From Ignavibacteriales bacterium (lineage in GTDB: Bacteria > Bacteroidota > Ignavibacteria > UBA10030 > SZUA-254): a DNA stretch of 64,000 nt. Below the pieces are notes generated by a model, which did not search any database, was not told the origin of the DNA, and worked only from the letters and a program-made list of their open reading frames with translations. Shown one piece after another: positions 47,827 through 56,055 of the stretch (the first letter of the stretch is position 1; each line of letters starts with the position of its first letter). A program made the position numbers and the translations under genes. Location: positions 522,408 through 586,407 of the forward strand of contig JACRMQ010000007.1 of the NCBI GenBank assembly GCA_016214905.1. The letters run 5' to 3'.

Positions 47827-49493
47827 TACGATTTATTATATTCGCCATATTAGTTAGCGTGACAAACCTCCACGCACAAAAGTCGCAATCTCCTCACGGA
47901 AAACTAAATCGATCTTGCGGAGAATGTCATTCAACTGACTCCTGGAAGATGGGTGATAGTACAAAATTTAATCATAATTCTACAGGTTTTTCTCTCGTAG
48001 GATACCACAAAAATGTTCAATGTAAATCTTGCCACAAAGATCTGAATTTCATACGCCAAAATTCCGAATGTACCGCCTGTCATACCGATGTTCACAGAAC
48101 CGAATTGGGTAAAGAGTGTAAACGTTGCCACGATATGAATTCATGGATAATCACGGATATGAAACAGAAGCACCAGGGAACTAGATTTCCATTACTCGGT
48201 AAGCATGCTTTGTTGGATTGCGGTGCGTGTCATGAGCGTGCATCAGTATATCGTTTTGCGGGAACACCGATCACTTGTATAGGTTGTCATGAGCGTGATT
48301 ATAAAATGACAATCAATCCAAGTCATGCAAAAGAATTATTCTCGGTTGACTGCCGGAATTGTCATAATTTTACAGCTTCAAGTTGGGGTGGAAGTTTCGA
48401 TCATTCGCTGACTTCCTTTCCTTTAACCGGTGCACATCGTGCGGTAATTTGTACGCAATGCCATAAGAATAATCAATTCAGAAATATTTCAAGTGAGTGT
48501 TACAATTGCCACTTAACAGATTTCACAACCGCTGTTTCATTTGATCATGTTTCTGCGGGAGTGAGCCATGCATGCCAGATTTGTCATTCAACCAATGCTT
48601 GGAGTCCGTCAACGTTTAATCATGCTTCTACAAAATTTAATCTAACCGGTAAACATACAACCATTTCTTGTCAATCATGTCACATCAACGGTAATTACCT
48701 GCTGGTCTATAGCGGTTGTTATTCATGCCATCAGACCAATTATCAGAATGCGAACAATCCGAACCATATTACCGGAGGGTTTAGCACCGATTGTTCTCAA
48801 TGTCATTCTACAACTTCATGGCAACCGGCAACGTTCGATCATTCTACGACAAAATTCGATTTGACAGGTAAACACAAAACAATTACATGCCAATCGTGCC
48901 ATGTAAACAGTAATTACCAACTTGTTTACAGCGGTTGCTACTCTTGTCACCAGAACGATTATCAGAATTCGAGTAATCCGAATCATCTTACAGGAAACTT
49001 TGGAACAGATTGTTCAAAATGTCACTCTACCGATTCATGGAGTCCGGCAACATTCGATCATTCGGTTACAAAATTCCAGTTAACTGGTAGGCATACATCT
49101 ACATCTTGTCAATCATGCCACACAGGCGGAAATTATCAACTTGCATATACTGACTGTTATGCTTGTCATCAGGATGATTACGTTCGGCCAACAGATCCTA
49201 ACCATGCAGTTGCTAATTTCCCGCATGATTGTGCACCATGTCACTCAACATCAGCATGGTCGCCATCGACTTTTAATCATGATCAGCAATATTTCAGAAT
49301 AAATTCAGGAACGCATCAGGGGAAATGGTCGCTCTGCACAGATTGTCACACCACTCAGTCCGATTACAAACAATTTTCATGCATTAATTGTCATGAGCAC
49401 AATCAAACAGAAATGAATGCAAAACATACAGATGTCGGTAATTATGTTTACTTGAGTTCCGAGTGTTACAGATGTCATCGGAATGCACAATGA
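47823..49493 (+). CDS. 22-heme c-type cytochrome with three-heme repeats
   Basis: From the ATG at 47823 the product has 556 residues, a signal peptide (IRFIIFAILVSVTNLHAQ) and twenty-two CxxCH motifs from CGECH to CYRCH. The middle is a tandem array of 73-residue units, each with three hemes and the order CHST..W.P.TF.H, LTGKH, CQSCH, YSGCYSCHQ. Sec export and heme attachment should place it in the periplasm or outside the cell. The start overlaps the preceding stop and its own stop overlaps the next start (49490-49493), indicating translational coupling. Together with the upstream gene, 42 heme sites are encoded. Confidence 0.9.
   Translation: MIRFIIFAILVSVTNLHAQKSQSPHGKLNRSCGECHSTDSWKMGDSTKFNHNSTGFSLVGYHKNVQCKSCHKDLNFIRQNSECTACHTDVHRTELGKECKRCHDMNSWIITDMKQKHQGTRFPLLGKHALLDCGACHERASVYRFAGTPITCIGCHERDYKMTINPSHAKELFSVDCRNCHNFTASSWGGSFDHSLTSFPLTGAHRAVICTQCHKNNQFRNISSECYNCHLTDFTTAVSFDHVSAGVSHACQICHSTNAWSPSTFNHASTKFNLTGKHTTISCQSCHINGNYLLVYSGCYSCHQTNYQNANNPNHITGGFSTDCSQCHSTTSWQPATFDHSTTKFDLTGKHKTITCQSCHVNSNYQLVYSGCYSCHQNDYQNSSNPNHLTGNFGTDCSKCHSTDSWSPATFDHSVTKFQLTGRHTSTSCQSCHTGGNYQLAYTDCYACHQDDYVRPTDPNHAVANFPHDCAPCHSTSAWSPSTFNHDQQYFRINSGTHQGKWSLCTDCHTTQSDYKQFSCINCHEHNQTEMNAKHTDVGNYVYLSSECYRCHRNAQ
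48573..49229 (+). repeat. Three exact 219-bp tandem repeats encoding three-heme modules
   Basis: The first Cys codon of the unit falls at 48573, 48792 and 49011, then 49230 begins a partial fourth copy; spacing is exactly 219 bases each time. Each unit encodes 73 residues with three CxxCH motifs. Confidence 0.9.
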
Positions 49494-51094
49494 AAAGTTT
49501 TGTTTCCATCTTTTTCTCTTTTATTTTTGCCTTGACCATGTACGCGCAGAATTCAATGGTCAAAGGCCGTATTATATATATTTCATCAGGGACTGTTTAT
49601 ACATCACTGGGAAGAGATGCAGGTGTTAGGGATTCGACACTAATTACCGTTCTATCAGGAAAGGATACTATCGCAGTTCTGAAAGTTTTTGCCACGAGTT
49701 CAAAAACATCGGTCTGCACTATTCTTAATAAGAAAAGAGATTTAAGAGTTGGAGATGCATTGATATTTATCCCGTCCATAAGTGAAACAAAAAGTTTATC
49801 AATCGATCGTCTTAAGGAAACTAAAGCTGGTTCCACACCTGTAATTATTCAAGCTGAATCTAACGGTATTGATAGCGTCGAATTGCGATCTCCAAGTTGG
49901 TTACAAATCCATGGTTCAGTAGGACTTCAATATCAAGGGACTACTTCTTCAGGGACTAATTTTAAATATTCTCAATCTGGTGGAATCATCAATCTTAACG
50001 GCAAATTGACTGATGTTCCGATCTGTTTTGATATCTACGCGAACCTTAGGCATTTATCGCGGTATACTCTAAATCCTTTTTCTTCCGAAGGTATCGATCA
50101 ATCGAGAATTTATAGATTTTCATTATCATTCAACGATGGGACCAATATCATATCCATAGGACGAATTGCACCCCCGCACTCACCGGGAATCGGATATATT
50201 GACGGTTTATTGGCTCTCAGAACTTTTGGTGATTTGACATTCGGTTTAGCTGCGGGATTTGAACCCGGCTATACACAGCGAACATTTTCATCAAATATTA
50301 AAAAAGCGGCTGTATTTGGATCCTATTCCTCAAACAGCATGTTGCAACCGTTTTTAAATATTTCTTATGCTCGAACTTATTACGGTTCACTTCTTAATCG
50401 TGAATCTTTAAGCGGGTCATTCAGAATCTTTCCTTTTGAACGACTGAGTATTAGCACGCTGTGCGATATTGATTTGCGAATGAAATCTGAGACGGAATAT
50501 ATTTTATCACCGAAACCCTCTATTTTCAATGCGAATGTAGATTACCGTTTTCCATCCACGGTTGCCATCGGTGCAGGTTTAGTTATGTGGAGACCGTCCT
50601 ATTCATTCACTTCGATCCGAACAATCCCGGATTCTCTGCTTGATTTAAAAATTCGTACTACACCAAATCTTAATATTAATATTTGGTTACCGCATGGCAT
50701 ATCAATTTATAATAATTACTCACCACGCCTGGTCTCCGGTCAACTTGGTAAAGAATATTTAAATTATTCTTCAATTACTTTTTCAAATGCTTTTAATTCC
50801 GGTTTCATATCGCAGTTTTCTTTGTCATTGAACTCGGCAGAATATTCCAAGTCGAAAATTTATGGATTGAGCGTGCAGAAAAATATTTTCAATTTGTTTG
50901 ATGCATCGCTACGATATCATATGAATCAGAATACGATTTTACGAACGAGTGACTTATTTATGTACAGATCATATTCATTAGACATTTTCACAAGTATTTT
51001 CAATTCTGTAACGTTGTGGGGAAGTGTGGAACATTTTGTCGGTTATCAATCTAAAGGTTATACATTTCTCGCCGAAATCCGCAAGAAGTTCTGA
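49490..51094 (+). CDS. Outer-membrane beta-barrel protein of the cytochrome operon
   Basis: The start at 49490 overlaps the preceding stop and begins a signal peptide (KSFVSIFFSFIFALTMYAQ). The 534-residue product then has a small beta domain of about 90 residues (VKGRIIYISSGTVYTSLGRDAGVRDSTLITV, resembling FlgT C-terminal or OB-like strands). A barrel region with many alternating strands follows, from about residue 140 (SWLQIHGSVGLQYQG) to the end FLAEIRKKF. Position next to two large multiheme cytochromes suggests a porin that sheathes a cytochrome wire through the outer membrane, as MtrB or PCC porins do. No sequence resemblance to those porins is visible. One base is shared with the next gene. 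Confidence 0.7.
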   Translation: MKSFVSIFFSFIFALTMYAQNSMVKGRIIYISSGTVYTSLGRDAGVRDSTLITVLSGKDTIAVLKVFATSSKTSVCTILNKKRDLRVGDALIFIPSISETKSLSIDRLKETKAGSTPVIIQAESNGIDSVELRSPSWLQIHGSVGLQYQGTTSSGTNFKYSQSGGIINLNGKLTDVPICFDIYANLRHLSRYTLNPFSSEGIDQSRIYRFSLSFNDGTNIISIGRIAPPHSPGIGYIDGLLALRTFGDLTFGLAAGFEPGYTQRTFSSNIKKAAVFGSYSSNSMLQPFLNISYARTYYGSLLNRESLSGSFRIFPFERLSISTLCDIDLRMKSETEYILSPKPSIFNANVDYRFPSTVAIGAGLVMWRPSYSFTSIRTIPDSLLDLKIRTTPNLNINIWLPHGISIYNNYSPRLVSGQLGKEYLNYSSITFSNAFNSGFISQFSLSLNSAEYSKSKIYGLSVQKNIFNLFDASLRYHMNQNTILRTSDLFMYRSYSLDIFTSIFNSVTLWGSVEHFVGYQSKGYTFLAEIRKKF

Positions 51095-52398
51095 TGGAAA
51101 CTGTAATCTCTTTTCTCATATTTATATTTCTTATCCTTATTATAGCCGTGCCGTACTGGCTTATCGCCGGGAAAAAGAAAAAGGTGAACAGGCAGGTGTA
51201 TGAAAAAAATGTCAATGCCGGCATAACCGCGCCAGCAACACTTCATCCCCAGATAGATATGATGTTTTGCATAGGTTGTGGTGGATGCGTTAGAGCATGC
51301 CCCGAAAATGTACTTGGCATGGTCAACGGTAAACCTACGATTATTAATGGCGCCAGATGCATAGGTCATGCTCTGTGCGTGGATGCCTGTCCGGTTGCCG
51401 GTATTACTATGGGCTTTGGAAAGCCCAAGAGAGGCATGGAAATTCCGTTCTATGATGAAAATTACCAATCAAACATAGAAGGTCTTTACATTATTGGTGA
51501 GCTTGGCGGTATAGGTCTTATCAGGAATGCCTTCTCGCACGGAATAAAAGCAATAGACCACATAACTTCAAATTTTCAATCCAATAATGAAGATGACACT
51601 GATATTGCCATAGTCGGTGCCGGACCTGCAGGAGTTGCAGCCGCGCTCAGAGCCAAGCACCATAAGTTTCGCTCTATCATCTTCGAGCAGGATGACCTTG
51701 GTGGTTCGATTCTTCACTACCCACGAAAAAAAATCGTATTGACATCGCCTATCGATCTGCCTCTATATGGAAAATTAGATGTTTCCGAAATAAGTAAAGA
51801 AGAATTACTCGACCTTTTTCAGGATCTCGTTCAAAGGTTTGAGCTTGATGTTCGCACAGGTGATAAAGTTATTTCGATCCGTAAAGACGGGAACCGTTTC
51901 CAAATTTCAACCGTTACCGGGAAATTTAACGTCTCAAAAGTTGTTCTCGCAATCGGAAGGCGCGGAACCCCCCGTAAATTGAACGTACCGGGAGAAAATT
52001 TGCCAAAAGTGTTTTACCGGTTATTTGAAGCAGAATCTTTTACAAACAAACATATCCTGGTTGTGGGTGGAGGTGATAGCGCCATCGAAGCCGCGGTAGG
52101 GCTCGCACGTCAAACTGGTAATAAAGTCACGATCAGTTACCGGAAAGAAGAATTTTTCAGATTGAAAGAGCGCAATGAAAAAAACATTCGGGAAATGGAA
52201 AAAGAAAAAAAAATTAATGTAATATTTCAGTCGCAGGTTATCGAGATACAGGCAGAGAGTATTTTGTTAGAACAAGTTAATACCGGACAAAAAGAAATTA
52301 AGAACGATTTTGTGTTTGTTTTTGCGGGCGGAGAATTGCCGTCGGAATTTTTAAAACAGGTGGGTGTTAAACTCAGAACAGATGAAATGGAGAAATGA
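51094..52398 (+). CDS. Membrane-anchored ferredoxin-flavin NAD(P)-dependent oxidoreductase
   Basis: The 434-residue protein has an N-terminal helix (residues 4-24) followed by basic residues, so its body faces the cytoplasm. Two ferredoxin-type motifs follow: C59-C62-C65-C69 complete, and C89-H92-C95-C99 with His in place of the second Cys. A flavin-dependent disulfide-reductase-like fold comes next, with the FAD loop VGAGPAGVAAALRA near 174 and the NAD(P) loop VVGGGDSAIEAAVG near 325. Proposed role: feed electrons from NAD(P)H into the membrane, or the reverse, in partnership with the cytochrome b. ATG overlaps the upstream stop (TGATG at 51092-51096). Confidence 0.82.
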   Translation: METVISFLIFIFLILIIAVPYWLIAGKKKKVNRQVYEKNVNAGITAPATLHPQIDMMFCIGCGGCVRACPENVLGMVNGKPTIINGARCIGHALCVDACPVAGITMGFGKPKRGMEIPFYDENYQSNIEGLYIIGELGGIGLIRNAFSHGIKAIDHITSNFQSNNEDDTDIAIVGAGPAGVAAALRAKHHKFRSIIFEQDDLGGSILHYPRKKIVLTSPIDLPLYGKLDVSEISKEELLDLFQDLVQRFELDVRTGDKVISIRKDGNRFQISTVTGKFNVSKVVLAIGRRGTPRKLNVPGENLPKVFYRLFEAESFTNKHILVVGGGDSAIEAAVGLARQTGNKVTISYRKEEFFRLKERNEKNIREMEKEKKINVIFQSQVIEIQAESILLEQVNTGQKEIKNDFVFVFAGGELPSEFLKQVGVKLRTDEMEK

Positions 52399-52411
52399 TA
52401 CATTCGTTTTT

Positions 52412-52605
52412 CTATGTTTTATCGATACGGAATTTCTCAATGAGATCATTAAGTCTGGCAAGATAAGGTTTTAAGAATGTTTTGGAATACTAAAACGCCT
52501 TTCTTATTAGAATAACCAATTTTATCTGAACGAGGAATTAACTATTATTCCAATGAGTAGATAATATGGATTTTGGTCAGTATAAACTCTTACTACTCCA
52601 CCAAA
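52412..52605. repeat. Noncoding element A, diverged homologue of 58857-59071
   Basis: The first 75 bases (52412-52486) align without gaps to 58857-58931 at about 50 of 75 positions. After a roughly 30-base difference the alignment continues through cgcctttct, ataaccaatt, ctgaac, aatg and ctctt blocks to about 52605. It lies in the 244-base gap between the oxidoreductase and the DUF4153 gene. Confidence 0.55.
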
Positions 52606-52642
52606 GAATAAAAATAGTCATCGCCACAAATTTGAGGTTCGC

Positions 52643-54472
52643 ATGAAACTTCCATCAATTCAACAAGTCGTCAATAATTCCACTCGTACGTTTCGTCGTT
52701 TTCCTTTAGTTCTGATCAATGCCGGAGTCGGTACTATTGTAGCGTTGATTCTTGTAGACCATGAGGGTCCAGCGCAAGCGACAATCCTTTTCAACATTCT
52801 TTTTGGGGCGATTCTCGGGATTCCACTCCTGATAACAATTGCTCTGACAGCGGAAAAAAGAAAATGGAAATCGTCGATGTCTGTTGTTGCTCAGATCATC
52901 GGTCTGCTTGCACTCACGGCATATGCATGGTCGGTTCCTTCTGATCTTGCGGATGCCCCCAACATTCATTTAATACGACTTCTCATGATGGCAATCGGTC
53001 TCCATCTCTTTGTCGCGGTTGTTCCGTATTTAGGAACGGGAGAGGCAATCGGATTCTGGAATTACAATAAGACGCTCTTACTGCGTTCAATTACTGCAAT
53101 TATCTTCGCGATGGCACTCAACGCCGGACTTGCAGTCGCGCTTGCGGCACTTGATCATTTGTTCGGAATAGATATCCCCGGAAAACGATATGCCGAACTC
53201 TGGATACTCATCAATGGAATTTTCACAACATGGTTTTTTCTTGGTGGTATACCTGAACAGCTTGATGACCTTGAAAATTCAAGCGAATATCCAAAGGAGA
53301 TTAAGATATTTGCTCAATACATTTTGTTACCATTGGTAATTGTTTACCTCATCATACTGTACACATACATGGGGAAAATTCTAATCGCATGGAACTGGCC
53401 GCAAGGATGGGTCAGCAGATTAATTCTTGGATTCTCGACTGTCGGCATGCTCATGCATTTGTTATTCTATCCGATTCGCGATCATGTAGAAAATGTCTGG
53501 GTCAAATCTGCTTTGCGTTGGTTTTATATCGTTATGGTCCCGTTGGTCATCATGCTACTTTTCGCAGTCTCGCGCAGAGTTTCTGAATATGGTATGACGG
53601 AAGGAAGATATATTGGTGTTGCGACGGGAGTTTGGCTTGCATTGATCGTACTCTACTTCATTTTTAGCAGAGGAAAAAGTATTAAAGTTATTCCGGGTTC
53701 ACTTGGAATATTATCGATGTTAATTTGTTTTGGATCATGGGGTGCATTCGATGTTTCTGAATCAAGTCAGGTTGCGCGGCTAAAAGAATTGCTGACGAAC
53801 TCTTCCATACTTGTTGACGGAACTGTCCGCCCGGCAGATAAATCAGTTCCATTCGAGCAGACAAAAGAAATCTGTTCAATCATTGATTATCTTCACGACA
53901 TTCACGGTTATGATCGTATTCAACCATGGTTCAAAGAAAGTCTTAGAGATGACTCCACAAGCAAGAGATCTGCACGCAAAGCTCCTTCACTTGTTACCAA
54001 AATGATGGGGATTGAATATGTGAAAATCTGGGAAGGTACCGCCACCAATGAAATCAATCTGAGGATGGACACCGAACAGGCGATAAAGGTCGAAGGGTAT
54101 CATCGACTCTGGAGAGGGCAGGTTTTCACCTCCAGTCCGAAGATAAAAGAGATCCCCGGCGGAGGATTCGGCTATGGAGTCAACGAGGGACTTGATACAC
54201 TCACGTTACTCTCAATGAAAGATGGAAAACCAGTGGATTCCATACAGGTTGATATGAAGCAGTTTACAGAAAAGTTATTGATAGATTACAAGAATTCGAA
54301 TACGGCAAACGTACCACCTGACAAGATGTCAATTGTTCTCATGAACGATCGGATGAAAGTAAAACTATACTTGCAGCATATTAATGCCCGCAGGCAGGAT
54401 GGTGTTCTAAAATTTACGACGTATGGAATTGTGATTCTATTCTCGCAGCCAACGGATAATAGTGTTCAGTAG
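52643..54472 (+). CDS. DUF4153 membrane protein
   Basis: The 609-residue protein has about eleven to twelve hydrophobic helices in its first 380 residues. Typical DUF4153 features are FPLVLINAGVGTIVALIL, WILINGIFTTWFFLGGIP and IILYTYMGKILIAWNWPQGWVS. A C-terminal soluble domain of about 230 residues follows. The ATG follows TTTGAGG. The family is often involved in envelope functions in Bacteroidota, but no activity is established. It is not obviously linked to the cytochrome operon, being separated by 244 bases. Confidence 0.8.
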   Translation: MKLPSIQQVVNNSTRTFRRFPLVLINAGVGTIVALILVDHEGPAQATILFNILFGAILGIPLLITIALTAEKRKWKSSMSVVAQIIGLLALTAYAWSVPSDLADAPNIHLIRLLMMAIGLHLFVAVVPYLGTGEAIGFWNYNKTLLLRSITAIIFAMALNAGLAVALAALDHLFGIDIPGKRYAELWILINGIFTTWFFLGGIPEQLDDLENSSEYPKEIKIFAQYILLPLVIVYLIILYTYMGKILIAWNWPQGWVSRLILGFSTVGMLMHLLFYPIRDHVENVWVKSALRWFYIVMVPLVIMLLFAVSRRVSEYGMTEGRYIGVATGVWLALIVLYFIFSRGKSIKVIPGSLGILSMLICFGSWGAFDVSESSQVARLKELLTNSSILVDGTVRPADKSVPFEQTKEICSIIDYLHDIHGYDRIQPWFKESLRDDSTSKRSARKAPSLVTKMMGIEYVKIWEGTATNEINLRMDTEQAIKVEGYHRLWRGQVFTSSPKIKEIPGGGFGYGVNEGLDTLTLLSMKDGKPVDSIQVDMKQFTEKLLIDYKNSNTANVPPDKMSIVLMNDRMKVKLYLQHINARRQDGVLKFTTYGIVILFSQPTDNSVQ

Positions 54473-54732
54473 GAATTTAATTATTTAATTAGTAATTAAT
54501 CAACCATGTTTAAGCTGAAGGGGACAAGGTAAAACAAACCATATTTGCATGTTCAATTTGGGGCTGGTCAGTTAAGGATGGTAACATAGAGCTTTTGGGT
54601 GATCAGCGAACAATGGCGACAGAAGAATTGAGGAAAATGAATTATGTTGTTAATTAGTTTGGTGCGGTTTTGGAAACACTATGTATCCACTCCGGATAAA
54701 CAAAAAAAACATCTTGTTCTTATGAATTCCCC

Positions 54733-55896
54733 ATGTATGACGTTATCATAATCGGCGCGGGGGCAGCAGGACTCATGTGTGCTATCGAAGCGGGGAAGCG
54801 TAGCAGGTCGGTTTGTGTGCTCGAACGGAATCAAAAAATTGGTGAGAAGATACGCGTCTCAGGTGGAGGCAGGTGTAATTTCACAAATATGGTGACCGAG
54901 CACGAACATTACATCTCACAGAATCCCCAATTCTGCAAGTCGGCGCTGGCACAGTTTACCCCAGATGATTTTATCTCAATTGTTAAACTGCATGGAATAA
55001 GTTATCACGAAAAAAAACTCGGTCAGTTATTCTGCGACCAGTCATCGCGTCAGATTATTGCCATGTTGCAGAAGGAATGTGACGATGCCGGCGTAAGAAT
55101 TGTACCGGATTGCCAGATATCGGATGTGCGCAAGGGAGACCGGTTCGTAGTAAGAACAAACAAAGGTGAGTTTGAATCCGATTCGGTGGTGATCGCTACG
55201 GGCGGACTGTCCATTCCGAAGCTTGGTGCGACGGATTTCGGTTACCGGCTCGCACGGCAGTTTGGATTGAAGATCACGCAAATGACGCCGGGGCTTGTCC
55301 CATTAACGTTTAGTAAAGAAGATGTTTCGTTTTTCATCGGGCTTAGCGGCGTTTCACTTGAAGCCATAGTCAGTTGCAACGGTCAGGAATTCAGGGAGAA
55401 TATCCTGTTCACTCATCGCGGTCTCAGCGGACCCGCGATACTCCAGATATCATCCTACTGGAACCGTGGAGATACGATTTCGATAAATCTGTCACCTGAC
55501 GTTGATCTTCTGAAGTTACTCACAGATAAACAACGGTCCGGCATGGAGCTTTCAACGGTGCTTTCAGAAATTTTACCAAGACGATTGGCAAAACAATTGT
55601 GTGAGCAATACGGATGGTTGAAGCCGCTCCATCACTGCTCAACCAAAGAGATTACATCGATTGCCGCTCAACTTCATGACTGGAAGATGGAACCAGAAGG
55701 CACTGAAGGATACTCTAAAGCGGAAGTTACCTGCGGCGGTGTTGATACAAACGAGCTTTCATCCAAAACGATGGAAGCAAGGAACGTCCCCGGCTTGTTT
55801 GTAATCGGCGAAGTTATGGATGTTACGGGACATTTGGGCGGATATAATTTTCAATGGGCGTGGGCTTCAGGATTTGTGGCGGGACAGTATGTATGA
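54733..55896 (+). CDS. BaiN/YhiN (HI0933) family flavoprotein
   Basis: The 387-residue protein has the FAD-binding N-terminus IIIGAGAAGLMCAIEAGKR and the family motif GEKIRVSGGGRCNFTN. Others are LSIPKLGATDFGYRLA, the FTHRGLSGPAILQIS stretch and a C-terminal GEVMDVTGHLGGYNFQWAWASG. These proteins are FAD-dependent reductases; some bile-acid and quinone-reducing members are known, while most lack a defined substrate. In 54781-54900 60 of 120 bases are G or C, clearly higher than much of the window, which may hint at a different history. It is preceded by 260 bases without a recognisable gene. Confidence 0.88.
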   Translation: MYDVIIIGAGAAGLMCAIEAGKRSRSVCVLERNQKIGEKIRVSGGGRCNFTNMVTEHEHYISQNPQFCKSALAQFTPDDFISIVKLHGISYHEKKLGQLFCDQSSRQIIAMLQKECDDAGVRIVPDCQISDVRKGDRFVVRTNKGEFESDSVVIATGGLSIPKLGATDFGYRLARQFGLKITQMTPGLVPLTFSKEDVSFFIGLSGVSLEAIVSCNGQEFRENILFTHRGLSGPAILQISSYWNRGDTISINLSPDVDLLKLLTDKQRSGMELSTVLSEILPRRLAKQLCEQYGWLKPLHHCSTKEITSIAAQLHDWKMEPEGTEGYSKAEVTCGGVDTNELSSKTMEARNVPGLFVIGEVMDVTGHLGGYNFQWAWASGFVAGQYV

Positions 55897-56055
55897 GCAG
55901 GAACGTGCAAGTTGGAAACGAATCTCACGAACACCGAGAAACCGAGCGAGGAGTTGATGGAGTGACCATCCTCCTTATTATGTACCGATTGGAATTAGTT
56001 ACTTCTTTTCCCTTTTCAAGAACCAGATACTTCAGAATTTGAGCAAATCAGTTTT

